A DNA stretch of 64,000 bases from Ligula intestinalis (GCA_036362985.1 JAYGXS010000001.1:52821473-52885472); one strand, 5' to 3'; positions 42,010 to 53,995 are shown, counted from the first letter of the stretch. Notes: generated from the sequence alone by a model not told the origin. Translations and numbers: made by a program.

Positions 42010-43260
42010 TGTCTGGGCATTGGAGGTTATTGGCCGGACAGACTGCATCGACGTAGGCATGCATGCATCTTATTCGCAGTCGGGCAAAACCAGCTTTGCA
42101 GCATTTGTGATTGGCTATTCAAGAGGCCACCTTCAGTGCAGGCGCGTGCACTAACAGCAGTGGGCCTTGAGGCACGCTTGCCTAGTAACCACAGACGCTA
42201 CAAGTGATCCCTTCCATGACTGTGTTCGGATAATACAAAAATCTGAAGGGAGGAAGTATAATTAAATTAATTTAATGTGGTACCTACCAACGGTAGGGTT
42301 ATGTGCAGCGTGGGCGGTTGCGGCTGACATGAGTGAGTCAGATTGGTTGAATTGTACGTCTACGGCAAATTGGTATTCAATGTCAGTATTGGTTTATTTG
42401 AGTGAAGGCGATATACCGTTGGCAGTGGAAGTTGGATCAGATTTTGTGACTGAGGCCTGAATTCTGGTACTCATAGAAGGACGGCTCTGCTGAATTAGGA
42501 CAGAACAATGGCCTCGGCCCGATTCGCTGAGATTGGTTGCTTATTATACAACTCAGTCGTATCTAGAATGTGCGAGTTCAGCTCATGCCGCGGGTCACCA
42601 ATATCGCAGGGAATTAGGTTAATAAGGAAAACCTTTGCCGCTGCAATCTTCATGCTCGGTTCCGTATGGGGAGGTGGAAAAGTGGGAGGCAAGAGTGGAA
42701 GGAACAGTGTATTCCGTATAAATGAATTCGGGAATAGGTAGGAGGATGCTGACCTTTGGACGAGTGCAATCCTAACGTGATAAGACCGGATCCGAAGTGT
42801 CTAAGTGCGACATTCGTGACAAGCCGCCACAGAGCAACCGTTTTGTGATTCAGCTTTGAAGGTGATCGGCCAGATGGATTGGAGTCAGCCTACGAATGCG
42901 CGCGCTAGCGACCGCCGCGCAAGGCAAGCATTCACGCGGTGCTTGCAGCTGTCTCTTAGGCAAGTTAAGGACCTTCAATTACGTGACCTGAGGTCTGGTG
43001 TGACATGGTAAACGGCACCACAGAGTCTCTATAAGAGCCTTGGATTGTCACGGTTTCGGTGGCAGTGACGATAACGGCCTCTTTTGATTCGCGACCTTGC
43101 GCCAAACACCATCTTATGCTCACTAACAACTCTTTATGCCCGCCGACACGGGAGAAAGCCACGTAGATGCATCCTCGATCGTGGCACTGGCAGCTGCCGA
43201 CTATGTCCGCGGTAGGGCACAACATTATTCTGATTATAAATTACTTCCTGGGACTTGTAT
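42010..43260. other. No gene recognised; one partial Penelope repeat
   Basis: Only 42605-42670 is familiar (TCGCAGGGAATTAGGTTAAT, then GCTGCAATCTTCATGCTCGG), a third weak copy of the Penelope terminal repeat. The remainder has short frames without motifs. The stretch at 42960-43210 shares the wording TTACGTGACCTGAGGTCTGG with the left flank of the repeat near 41735, so it may be more of the same family. Confidence 0.4.
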
Positions 43261-43304
43261 GTTCATTTGTATTGGCGGTTACTAAATTATATTGAGATTT
43301 CAGA

Positions 43305-43357
43305 AGTCTAGTTTGGTGGGTATACGTATGCTTTCAGCAAATTCTCGTCAGACCTTA
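43305..43357 (-). ncRNA. Hammerhead-like motif in the left inverted repeat
   Basis: On the minus strand CTGACGA (43351-43345) is followed nine bases later by GAAA (43335-43332). GGT before the first box can pair with ACC downstream (stem I, 3 bp). Stem II and stem III are poor. It matches the motif at 44640-44690 in sequence but may be inactive. Confidence 0.4.
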
Positions 43358-43384
43358 CACTTATATGGAAACTGGGTGAAACTG

Positions 43385-44466
43385 TGAAACTTTTTGACAG
43401 CCAGCTATACAGACAAATAGACGGTGTTGCCACGGGCTTGCCTCTTTGACCTCTCCTGGCAAACATATTCATGGGCAAGCTGGAGAAATTTCAACGAAGT
43501 GATCAGGTCCACAAGATAAAATACTATGGTCATTACGTTGCTGACATCTTCGCAATCGCCGCAACCGAAGCTGACGTAGACGCACTCTTAAATGCGATCA
43601 ACATAGCACATCCATCCATTAAGTTGACACTGGAGGTGGAAAAGGCAGGTTCGCTTCCCTTCCTGGACGTCCTCCTAAGTCGCAGGCCCGATGGTAGCGT
43701 TCGAAAGAGCGTGTATCAAAAGAAAACCTGGTCTGGACAGTACACGAATTTTAACAGTTTCGTACCGTTTTCAACAGAAGCGAAATTTAGTTCGATGCTT
43801 AGTGCAAAGGGCTAGGAAAATTTTCTCAGCAGATAGTATTGAGGAGGAACTCAAGAAAATCGAGGACCTAATGCGTGAAAACGAGTATCCTGAAAGATTT
43901 ATTACAAGGAATGTGGCTTAGAAACAAATAAAGACCACTGCACCTACTGTAGAAAAGAAAACACTATTCCTCAAAGTCCTTTTTCAACGGGACGCAGCAA
44001 GTGAACTGCTGAAAATATGCCTTAATCAAACCGTTGCAAGAACCTTCCCAGCAGCCAGAGTTCAAGTATTATTCTCAACCAACCCAATCTTACATGGGGA
44101 AGGTAAGGATAGGTTACCAGCTCAGACCACCTCAATGTGCATCTACTCTTTCACGTGTTCCTGTGGAGCAGGTTATCTTTGTTGCACGAAAGAATAGAGG
44201 AACACCTCCCGGCATGGCTGAGAAAAGGTGAAGTCAGGAGCATAAACAGCTCTATTCTGGCGCATATGGTCGATTCCGGACATCGGGTGGACCCCGACGA
44301 AGCGTTCCGAGTGATCTACAGGGTCCCACCAAATTATTCGAAGTCCCCGGGTCAGCGCCTGCTAGCAACAGCAGAAGCGACCACTATCAGGCTGAGAAAA
44401 CCCGCGTTATGTGCACAAAAGAATTTTCTCGAAGCCCCACAGTTGGCATGGCCCACAGTCCCTTAG
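43385..44466 (+). pseudogene. Penelope-type reverse transcriptase and GIY-YIG nuclease, 3' half, degenerate
   Basis: Reading frames give LFDSQLYRQIDGVATGLPL, stop, LLANIFMGKLEKF, YYGHYVADIFAI (catalytic YVDD changed to YVAD), KAGSLPFLDVLLSRRPDGSV, then after frameshifts SMCIYSFTCSCGAGY (GIY-YIG start) and RIEEHLPAWLRKGEVRSINS, SSILAHMVDSGHRVDP to 44466. The N-terminal part of the reverse transcriptase is missing. It is a different, more distant subfamily from the copy at 40083-41691. Confidence 0.8.
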
Positions 44467-44637
44467 CAGCATGCAGTCATCCACGCTATTTTTGTCAACC
44501 TCCCTCCTCCCCTTGACTGCTCCATCAAACCCTACCCTTGCAACCAGCCATCGTTTATCAAACCCCACCCCCATTCTCACTACTCACTTGTCCGAAAAGA
44601 CGAACATGTTTAAACTCGCACTCAGTTTCCATATAAA

Positions 44638-44690
44638 TATAAGGCCTGACGAGAATTTGTTGAAAGTACACGTATACTCGCAAAACTAGA
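44638..44690 (+). ncRNA. Hammerhead-like motif in the right inverted repeat
   Basis: CTGACGA (44645-44651) and GAAA (44661-44664) are nine bases apart; AGTA and TACT after GAAA can form stem III, leaving a C at the cleavage position. Stem I is reduced to two pairs (GC/GC) and stem II to one or two, so only the core is convincing. It lies at the end of the Penelope-like element. Confidence 0.4.
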
Positions 44691-44825
44691 CTTCTGAGTT
44701 CTCTGATGGGAATATTGAGATCTATTCGCATGGTAAACGATAATACAATCATACTTAGTTAATATGTTCGAATCGAAAACACATTACAAAATTTCTGCTG
44801 ACATTTCATGAGATGGACAATTTAC

Positions 44826-47265
44826 TATCGGTATCAGTTTATTGATGGAAAGATAGGCGATTGCCTTCGAACTCCCTGTTGGTAACAGGATGATAGGAAA
44901 TAAGTTGATACAACGAAAAATTTAAAATGTACGACAGTTACATGTTCCGGGAAGACAACCTTCGCAAAATATGACAGAAAATATATGGCTACTTGAAAAT
45001 CGCGAGTAGTATGATTTGATGCTGTGTATGTGATAAGCAATGTGATTCATTGTAATCTGATGGACTTTTTACCTTCACTGCGTTTGCGCTTGATACATAT
45101 CCAGTCTACGCTTAAATGCATTGACACAAGTGGAGAGGACTACCTCTTCTGGAAGAGCGTTCCACGCTGAAACTACTCTGTTGGCAAAGAAAAATTTTCT
45201 TCCGCCGATCGTTGCTTTGCCCGGGCGTAGTTTAAGGGAATGCCTGCACAAAGTTGGCGTGTTACCCTGGACAAAGAAATCATTAGAAGCGAAACAACAA
45301 TGCAGGTTATTCATAATATGGAAGGTTAATATGAGCAAGATGCTCTACAACTGCCGATTTGAAGAAAGTTACATTTACTAACATTGAAAGGCATTAGCCA
45401 AAGCTTTGACCAGTCCTCCAATCTGTTCAAGTTGGCTTGTAGATGGTTTTCGTCTGCCGTACTTTGGACAACTTTTCATAATTTGATGTCATCGGCGAAC
45501 AAGGTGACTTCACAGTCTAGATCCCTGACACAGTCGTTGATGAAAACGAGGAACAATACGGGACCTAAAACTGAGCCCTGTGGGACACCACTCACCACAG
45601 GTAAACCCGAGGACTGCTGGCGACCGACTTGGACTCTTAGTGACCGTCCTGTCAAAAAGTGTTGGATCCATAAGAGGAGGTTCCCACGAACGCCTGCGCT
45701 GCGCAGCTTAAGCAGCAGGCGTTGATGAGGGACGGTATCAAACGCCTTTTTGAAGTCAATGTAGATCGCATGCACCGTTTTGCCCTCATCATGTGCTTGG
45801 GTCCAGCCGACAAGTAAGAAAAGCAAATTGGTAAGACAGGACTTACCACTGCAAAAACCGTGTTGGGCATCGGAAAGGAGGTTATTCTGCTAGAGGAACT
45901 GCATCAACGCCTTCTTAATGATTTTTTCCATGGTTTTGCAACAAATGGAGGTTAGGCTCACCGGCCTGTAGTTATTTGCGGACGCCCGGCTTCTACTCTT
46001 GAAAAGTGGGATGATCGTCGCTGTCTTCCAATCAGACGGTAGGCAGCCCGTAACAAATGACGCCTGGAAGATTAGCGCTAACGGCTTGGCCAGTTCAGAA
46101 GCTAACTCTTTCAACAGCTTAGCCGGGTTTGCATCGGGGCCTGGGGAGGTCGATTCTTTCAAATTAAGAAGCTCGTTCTTAACTTCATCTTCGGTGAAGA
46201 GGACTGTATCGATAGATGGGATCAAATTGTCTTCATAAGTGTGGGCTAGGAAACCGGGTTCAGTCATCTCGACGGACCGGAAGAACTGAGAGAGATGGTC
46301 AGCTTTATCCTTGTCCTCTGAGATTTCGGCACCTTCGGAAGTTCGCAGTAGGGAGATAGGATCCTTATTCCACGTGCTCTGTCTTATATAACTGTACAGG
46401 ACTTTGGGTTAACCATGGCTCGCTTTAACAGATCCTCTTCGAACTGCTGTCGGGCTCTGACAATGAGACGTTTGACCCGGTTCCTCTGCATTTTGTACCT
46501 ATTAAGAGATTCAGGTGACCTATCAAGGCGGTAATTTTTAAACAGTTTTTCCTTCTTAATAGCTTCGGTATTTAAGGATTTATTAAGCCAGCGAGGCCTG
46601 TTCGTAAATTTTCGGCGAGTGATAGGGCAGTGGCTAGAGATGAGGTTATGGACTATCCCTTTGAACTGTTCCCAAGCTTCTTCAACGTTGTCGGAGAGTG
46701 TGGATGCCCAGTCTATGAAACCGAGATCATGTCTCATTTGCTCGAAATCACCACGCCAAATATTAGGACGGAGGTCTTGTTGTTCGGCAGGTAAAGAAAA
46801 TAAACTGTATTCCCACATGAGAACTACATGGTCACTCTGGCCTAGTGGGGGTAAGCAATTCACAATGTCGATATTTTCGAGCGACTTAGTGAGCACAAGG
46901 TCAGGCCGTTCATCCGCTGGCCTTCACGAATTCCTGTGGGAAATGTGACGTGCTGGGTGAGAAGTAGGGATTGGGTTATATTTAGGAGCTGGTGGTCGAA
47001 TGCTGATTCAGGGCAATCAGCTGAGGAGGAGCTCCAGTTGATAGTAGGAGCGTTGAAGTCCCCAACAATAAGGGTATTTGGTCGCGGAGCGAGGGTTTTA
47101 AGCTCATCCACTAATAGGGCATCGGCCTCAGGATTGTTCCTCGGTGGTCGGTAGACAGTTAAGATATCAAGGCTTTGGGAACCCGTTGCTCTTACAGTTA
47201 ACCATACCGCTTCTTGGCAAGACAGATTCGCCGTTTTTTCAGAAACATACATACCGTTCTTCTCA
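44826..47265 (-). pseudogene. CR1/jockey-like LINE, 3' portion of the interrupted minus-strand copy
   Basis: From right to left: EAVWLTVRATGSQSLDILTV and VGDFNAPTINW (endonuclease, near 47200-47040), PNIWRGDFEQM and RWLNKSLNTEAIKKEKLFKN (linker), DWKTATIIPLFKSRSRASAN and YRPVSLTSICCKTMEK, IYIDFKKAFDTVPHQRLLLK, VPQGSVLGPVLFLVFINDC and LFADDIKL (reverse transcriptase; FADD is catalytic), then, after a deletion near 45350-45460, FFFANRVVSAWNALPEEVVL to 45075. The 3' tail ends at about 44830. Only a few frameshifts separate the frames. The 5' part of this copy is at 52600-54320, beyond a nested insertion. Confidence 0.85.
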
Positions 47266-47269
47266 GGGG

Positions 47270-47465
47270 GCGACCGTCTAGACACCTCGGCCACCGCAAC
47301 TGAGCTGCGAGGGCAGCCGGAAGTTACGTGCACTGACATTGGATTTAGCAGCGAACCGCGGACGTGCGACCCAGAGGGCGACCGTTTAAACACCTCGGCT
47401 GCCGCAACTGAGTTGCGAGGGCCACCAACAGTTGCGTGCACTAACGCTGGTGACACAATATGCCC
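47270..47465. repeat. 108-bp repeat, about 1.8 copies, at the LINE 5' end
   Basis: GGGCGACCGTCTAGACACCT, CGGCCACCGCAACTGAGCTG, CGAGGGC, GTGCACTGACATTGG recurs 108 bp later as GGGCGACCGTTTAAACACCT, CGGCTGCCGCAACTGAGTTG, CGAGGGC, GTGCACTAACGCTGG. It lies between the broken endonuclease frame of the minus LINE and ORF1 of the plus LINE, so it most likely is the tandem 5' promoter/UTR of the latter. Confidence 0.65.
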
Positions 47466-47517
47466 AGAGGGTTATAATCACTGCAAAGAGATACGGCAAA
47501 AAGTAATAGGACTATAG

Positions 47518-49156
47518 TGTCTTACGACCCTACTATCAGAAATACTTGCAGAACTGCTTAAACTCGACAAGTTAAGGCCAATTGACGAAACAAGCTGCAA
47601 TCCACAGCTCTTATCAACATTAAGGGCGCTTACTAGCAGCCAACAACTTATAGGTCCAGACACGCCCAAATCGGAGGACAAGCATACACAAACGTGCCAG
47701 AGTGTACAGTGTCAGGCAAGCTTGAACCCCGGGACCGTTAAAGTTGCCAAAAGGCGGATGAAACGTTCACCGGCAGAATCGATCTCACCCTTATCCAGGG
47801 CTAAAATCAACAAAACCGCACGAATAAAGATTCGAGAGGAACTAGAAGTTGCCCAGGGCCCAATATCTGCGCCGAGACAACTGCGTTCTGGTAGGACGAA
47901 AGAAGTGCACGCAAATGCGGCGAATGTTAAGAAACTTCCAGCCGGCAAAGTAGACACAAGGGCGTCAACACTTAGAGTGAAGGCCTCCAACGTTGGCCAA
48001 ATTGCCGCAGCTGCGGAAAACTTGAATAACTTCACAGTCGATAAAAATGATAAGAGTGTGCTAGCACTTAAAGTTAAGACTTCCACAACAAAAGAAACGA
48101 GTGTGCCAACACTTGAAGTAAAGGCCCAAACAGCTGAACAAGCAGACGCAGTTGAGGTAAATTTCAAAACCCTCTCTGCCAGCAAAGTAAATACAAGGGA
48201 GTCAACACTTAGAGTGATGGCCTCCAACGTTGGCCAAATTGCCACAGATGAGGAAAATTTGAATAACCCCACAGTTGAAAAAAACGATAAGTGTGCCAGC
48301 ATCTACAGTTAAGGCTTCGTCAACAGAAGACACGAATGTGCCAACACTTAAAGTGAAGGCCCAAACAGCTAACCAAGTAGACGCAGTTGAGGTTAATTTG
48401 AAAAACCTTCCTTCCAGCAAAGTAGATACAGGTGCGTCAATACTTCAAGTAAGGGCGCACACAAAAACAGGCACGAGAGTGCCCAAACCCAGAGTGAAGG
48501 CCCCCAAAACTGACAAAGTTGTCACAGTTGAGGCAGATTTGAACAAGCTCGCTGTCGACAAAAAAGATACGAGTGTTAAGGCCCTCAAAGTTTTAGTGCC
48601 CGGCCCCGCAAAACTGCATGGAAATCGCACCGAAGTCCATGACCGGGAAGCAACAACATCGGCCAGCCCGAGCCCGAGGCCCGCAGTAGAAAACGAGGCT
48701 GGTACTGCACCAATAGACTCCGGTCTCAAACATAACCGTCAAAATAGCAGCACAAGAGCTGTTAGTCAGAAAGTAAGCGACAATGTCGTAGGCGTAAAAA
48801 ATGTCGCTAAGAGATAATCCAACGTCATAATACAGGGATTGGCAGAAACAACCACAGCCACTCCCATGGACCGGCATTCCGCAGACATCCAGCTCTTCGG
48901 TGCGCTTATGAACAAAATGCTGGGACCCAACGTAACAATCGAGTACGTTAAGGCATTCCGCCTTGGAAAACGGTCAGAGGACCCAAATGGATCGATGCGT
49001 CCCAGACCTCTGAAGGTGGTCATGGCCAGCAGCCAAGAAGCAAAGCTCATCCTGTCTAAGCGTTTTAGAATAACAGATTCTCACCCGGGAGTTTTTTTCA
49101 GCAGGATTTCTCAGTTGCAGAACGAGACAAACGTCGTCAACTCGTCACAGAAATGA
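47518..49156 (+). pseudogene. LINE ORF1 with internal 79-residue repeats
   Basis: The frame is open from 47518 (after an in-frame TAG at 47515) with LLSEILAELLKLDKLRPIDE. It then enters a lysine/threonine/valine-rich part made of repeats of about 237 bp beginning at 47942, 48179 and 48414 (key words SKVDTxxSTLRV, VGQIA, VPTLxVKAQTA, VDAVEVN). The third copy is offset by 235 bp, so two bases are lost and the frame moves near 48290. After a stop at 48816 the same frame continues VIIQGLAETT and RPRPLKVVMASSQEAKLILS, KRFRI to 49156, which matches the C-terminal domain of ORF1 in the minus LINE (FIIQGLPES, RPLKIVLTSDTEAKLLLSRR). ORF1 proteins bind the element RNA. Confidence 0.7.
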
Positions 49157-49232
49157 AGGAGCGACACAGCAAAGGAGAACAAAACTTGGTTATTTACAAC
49201 AAACAAGTGATACAACGTCATTTGTTCTCACA

Positions 49233-52130
49233 TTGGACAGGTCCGTTCCGGATAACCACGCAATCGACCCAGTAGGGGGAGGATTGAGCCCGAGCGTAAA
49301 AACTACCCGAACAAGCCGACAAAGGAAACTAAAGTGCATCTACACCAATGCACAAAGCCTGCTGTCTAAATTAGACGAGCTTAAAATTACTACGTACCAA
49401 GTGGAACCAGATGTGGTCTGTATAACGGAAACATGGTTATCCACAGAGATAGACAATCGGAAAGTTGCTCTCCCGGTTTTCAGCTGTTCCGACAAGACAG
49501 AGCCGGGCATCAGGGTGGGGGTGTACTCACCTATGTTAGACATGGCCTACACGTGTCAAGCAAAACTGACCAGCTCGCGTCCGATATAGAGGCCCTTTGG
49601 CTCACCGTCAGAACGCCGGGGTCTCAAGCCCTTTAAATCTTGGTGGTTTATCGACCACCGTCGAACGATCCAGAGTCAGACAATAGCCTGATTGAGGAAG
49701 TTAAAGCATTTGCCGTGCAATCCAATGTCATGATTATAGGCGACTTTAATGCTCCGCATATCGACTGGAACCTCAGTTCTGCGACAGGGTCTGAATTAAG
49801 TTTCGATCGCCGACTCCTACGCACGGTACAAAAAGCCTTTCTATCACAACACGTCTTATCTCCGACCAGGCAGCGTGAAGGGCAACAGGCTAACTGCCTA
49901 GATCTTGTACTGTCAAAAGTGCCTGACAGTGTAGACATCGTAAATTGTTAACCTCCTCTAGGCAAAAACGATCACGTAGTACTACAGTGGGAGTACTCAC
50001 TCTTCTCTGTACCTGATCGTAGCCGACCGTTAGACACAACATGTGGCGCGGAAACTTTAACCAAATGAGAACCAAAGTGCGCAGCGTAGACTGGAGGGAG
50101 GCATTCACCGGGTGTGTCCACGAGGATTGGACGGTGTTAAGGACTGTACCACATGGGCTAATCACCAGTTTCTGCCCCATCTCGAAAATTAAAGCCACAA
50201 ATAGGCCCCAGTGGCTAATAAACACGCTGAAGAGGAAGGTTAACTGTAAAGAAAAGCTGTTTCGAACGTATCGGAGAGAGAAGACCACCGAGTCGTACAA
50301 AAAGTACAAAGCGCAGATAAATAGGGTTAAGGGCCTTGTACTAAAAACCCGCCAAAGTTTCGATAGTGACCTAATAAACCGTGCAGTAGGAAATCCGAAG
50401 GTCTTCTTCAACTAGATTAGGCGATCTACCCGAAATAAAGACCCCATCCCGTTGTTAAAAACGGATGACGGCGCCGAAATTTGCGAGAACAAAGCAAAGG
50501 CCGAGCATCTATCCGGGTTCTTTCAGTCGGTTTTTACGAGAGAGGTAGAGCTAACCGTTACCAATTTAAGTACCGAGGAGATTCCGACTATTGACTCAGT
50601 TGTGCTTACAGAAGTTACTGTCCTGCAAGAACTTCTTAAGCTCCCAGACACGAAGTCGCCAGGACGGACGGCATACCTGCAAAGCTGTTGAATGAGCTAG
50701 CCGTGGAGTTGGCAGAACCCCTGCAGTTACTCTTTCAGGCCTCCCTAAACACAGGCCAACTGCCATCCAACTGGAAGACAGCGGGGATCTCACCCATACA
50801 CAAAAGTGGGAGTCGGGCGTCCGCAAACAACTACCGGCCAATCAGTCTTACTTCAATATGTTGCAAAATCATGGAGTGAATTATCAAAATAGAGTTGATG
50901 CAATTCTTAGAGTGTCATCGACTTCTTTCTGATAAACAGCACGGATTCCGTAGAGGACGGTCCTGTTTGAAAAATCTGCTCTTCTGTCTAGAGCAATGGA
51001 CCAGAGCACTCGATCAAGGAAACACGGTGCACGCAGTCTTCATACATTTCAAGAAGGCATTTGACACTGTGCCGCATCAACGTCTCCTATACAAGCTTAG
51101 ACGTATAGAGGTAACAGGCAACCTTTTGCGATGGATCGAAAACTTTCTGACTGGCCGAACTCAAACCGTATGTATTGGTGATCAGCGATCGGCGGAGATG
51201 GCAGTTGATAGTGGAGTCCCCCAGGGTTCTGTTCTGGGTCCTATCCTTTTCCTTATATATATCGAAGACTGCATAAGTGGATTAAACTGCGAAAACACAA
51301 TGTTCGCCGACGATTTAAAACTCTGGAAGGTCATTCGTAGCGAAGACGACGAAGCAAATCTGCAGGCAGATTTGCATCGACTCGAGCAATAGTCAAACGA
51401 GTGGATCCTGCCATTTAATGTCACCAAATGCAACATAACGCGTTTCAGTAGTACTAACACTTCGTATCGGAGGTTTTACAACCTAAATAACACACCGCTG
51501 CCAGAAGTAGAGACCCAAAAGGATCTGTGGGTGTGGTTCACTCCCTCACTTAAGCCATCACTCCACAGCCTGAAGGTGGCCAGATCCGTAATGTCGAGCT
51601 TGTATCTAACCATGCGCGCCTTCGTTAAGTTTGATGAAGTTGTGTTTGGCAAGGTCTTCAGCGAGTTTGTGCAACCCCAACTGGAATTTGCCATTCAAGC
51701 CTGGAAACCTTGGACAGTCAAAGACAAAAAACCCTTGAAAGGCTACAACGACGGGCAACTTAGTTAGTGCGAGGCCAAGCGTACCTTCCTTACGAGACAC
51801 GACTGACCAATCTTGACTTATTTCCTCTGGATTACAGACAGCTGCACCGTGATCTGATACAGGCATTTCGCATGCTGCGGGATCAAAATTGTTGCCTAGC
51901 ATCCAACGATTTCTTTGAGCTGGCCACTACTACTAGATTGCGCGGACACCCTCTCAGGCTACGTCTGACTGGGACAAGATTGAACACAGGAAAATTCTTC
52001 TTCTCTAAGAGGGTAATCCAGGCATGGAATGCTCTACCCGATACATTTTCATGCCCCCATCTGTGGACACGTTTAAGGTGCAGTTGAATCAGCATAGAAA
52101 AAGACATTATCTGTAATGAAGCGAGCTAAT
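49233..52130 (+). pseudogene. LINE ORF2: endonuclease and reverse transcriptase, several frameshifts
   Basis: In order: IYTNAQSLLSKLDELKITTY and VCITETWLS (AP-type endonuclease start), FQLFRQDRAGHQGGGVLTYV, VVYRPPSNDPESDN, MIIGDFNAPHIDWN, GKNDHVVLQW; linker with WRGNFNQMRTKVRSVDWREA; reverse transcriptase with SNWKTAGISPIHKSGSRASA, NNYRPISLTSICCKIME, KQHGFRRGRSCLKNLLF, FKKAFDTVPHQRLLYKL, SGVPQGSVLGPILFLIYIED and MFADDLKLW (FADD); C-terminus EFAIQAWKPWTVKD and FFFSKRVIQAWNALPD. At least five frameshifts or stops break it. The domain order and 3' tail suit CR1/jockey-type LINEs. Confidence 0.88.
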
Positions 52131-53919
52131 TATATCACAGTCTTAAGTTTTGTTAAAACATACTGCTCGCTACTTTTCAGTAATATGTTGGTTTACAATA
52201 ACTGATTGCAAGTTTCGTCCTCTGGTTCGCATGGGCATACGCTGGGCGCATCTCCGACACCGTGACCAACGCAGTCATCTCCCCGTGTGACCATTAGGAT
52301 ATTGAACAACCGCGATGGCCTCCTCCTGACATGATCCAAACACTTTCAGCAGCAGGACATCCGATTTACATGTTCCCTTCGCTCTCCTCCCCCACAGGCG
52401 ACAGTTTTTCTCCTTAAAATCCCACAAATGGCATTCAAAACTAAACTTATGAATGATGCCTGAGGAGTTTTTTTACTGTCTGCCCCCCTACTGCAATTCC
52501 ATTACTGGCAACACCACATGTTCTGCGTGATAGCTATGTACAAAGAGGGAGTTCAAAGGTATTGACCTATATTTTCCTAATAAAACTGAACTGAACTGAA
52601 AAGGTTGCTACGCCTCCGCCTCTTCGGTTGTCTCTGTCTTTCCGGAACAGTTGAAAGCCGGGGATTCCAATCTCACGATTGTCAATCTGGTCCGACAACC
52701 ATGTGTCTGTTATCGAAATAACATCGGGAAGGAGGTCGGATACGTTGATCCTTAGTTCATCCATTTTTGAAAGTAAGCTTTGCGCATTGTTATACATAAA
52801 TGTCAATTTTGAATTCTTGCGTGGTCCATTTGTAGCCCCAACGCAGGCTACTGGAGTAGCTGCGCGGTCATGCGAATCGGTTTCGTTCATAAGGGGGCGG
52901 AATTTCTTTCGACTATCTGGTCCTTGAAGATCAAGAGATTCGGTTATCCTTTGATTCTGCGTTCCCTCAATTCTAGAACTAGCATGCGGCGTTTCAGCCT
53001 GTCGGCAGGAGAGTAATTCGGCTGAAAAAACACATCCTTTCTAGAGTAGTTCAATCGAAAACGTCTTGACAGTAGAAGTTTTGCTTCTGTGTCGCTGGTT
53101 AGGACGATCTTTAGTGGTCGTGGTATAGTCTGCTGAGTTGAGTTTGGGCGAATTCCAAGACGAAATATCTTTTGATAAAAGATCTCTTCAGCTGGTTGCA
53201 ACAGCTCGTTTAGGAGCTCTTGGAATAATCCTTTGTCAGCCTCACTTCTTTCGCTGGGTGTTTCGGCAGAGGACTCGGGTAGTCCCTGTATTATGAAGCA
53301 GTTGCCCTTGTCAGGGCCGCTGCTATTGATTGGGGGTTTTCGGTTATCCTCCGACCACTCAGAATCCTCAGATGGGCCTCGCAAAATGGGAATGCCTGCT
53401 GGGACATCCGGACTAGTAACGCTCTGTGCACGGTCAAAGAGGCCTTTATCCGGGGACCGCTGAGAAGGATCCGACACTACCGGTGTGCAGGTCTCCTTAA
53501 CTTGGGTTGTAACTACCTTTTGATCTGATATTTGCTTACTGGAAGAGCCCGGCGGATTCTCTTTCGTGACAAGGCGACCTTCTTGTGTTGTAGCCGGTGG
53601 CCTCTTGCTCTTAGTCTTTGGCTCTTTAGGAGACGCGACTAGATTGCTTTTTACGGGTATCTTAGACAACACTTGTTTGTTTCCTGTAGATATGTTAGGC
53701 ACACCACCCGTCATTCTACTTCGGGTTGCTCTTTGTGTAGTTTCCTCCGGAATAAAAGACCTGTGGGTAAGCTCTTTCATCTCTTTGACTTCTAGTTCGA
53801 GCCGGTTAAATTTAGCGACTAGCATCTGGACCATTAATTGGGATGCGGAAACCGGCTGGTCTACTTGCGTCGTCTGCGCTAACTTTAAGACACCCTTCGA
53901 ACGCCTCTTCGACCGTGTT

Positions 53920-53995
53920 TTGATGGTATAATGGTTAGAGCGTTCATCCTCGATGTAAGTGGTACTGCATTCGAACCCCGGTACTGTAGGTAATG
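53920..53995 (+). repeat. tRNA-like segment overlapping the LINE ORF1 5' part
   Basis: GATGGTATAATGGTTAGAGC resembles a tRNA A-box arm, and GCATTCGAACCCCGG a B-box arm 40 bases later. The middle arm does not fold well. It is probably a SINE head or the remains of a tRNA inside or next to the LINE 5' region. Confidence 0.35.

Larger units (their letters stand above)
43285..44725 (+). mobile_element. Penelope-like element between inverted hammerhead-bearing repeats
   Basis: A degenerate reverse transcriptase/GIY-YIG region (43385-44466, plus strand) is bounded on the right by 44615-44725 and on the left by the same sequence in reverse (43285-43395). The shared words are CAGTTTCCATATAA, CTGACGAGAATTTG, TGAAAG, ACGTATAC and AAACTAGACTTCTGA, about 85 percent alike by eye. 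Inverted terminal copies next to a Penelope body agree with the irregular repeat arrangements known for these elements. Confidence 0.7.
47266..52600 (+). mobile_element. CR1/jockey-like LINE nested head-on inside another
   Basis: This plus-strand element has 108-bp repeats at its left end, an ORF1, an ORF2 (endonuclease plus reverse transcriptase) and a 3' tail ending TAATAAAACTGAACTGAACT GAA at 52570-52600. On both sides lies one minus-strand LINE of the same superfamily: the minus frame reads GGGVATF just right of 52600 and EKNGMYVSEK just left of 47266, consecutive parts of the endonuclease domain. The element is therefore an insertion of about 5.3 kb. I cannot see a clear target duplication. 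Confidence 0.85.

Noticed and set aside
47712..48302. 196-codon minus-strand frame with hydrophobic repeats.
   Set aside because: It is the mirror of the Lys/Thr/Val repeats of LINE ORF1 on the plus strand; the plus frame continues into a recognisable ORF1 domain.
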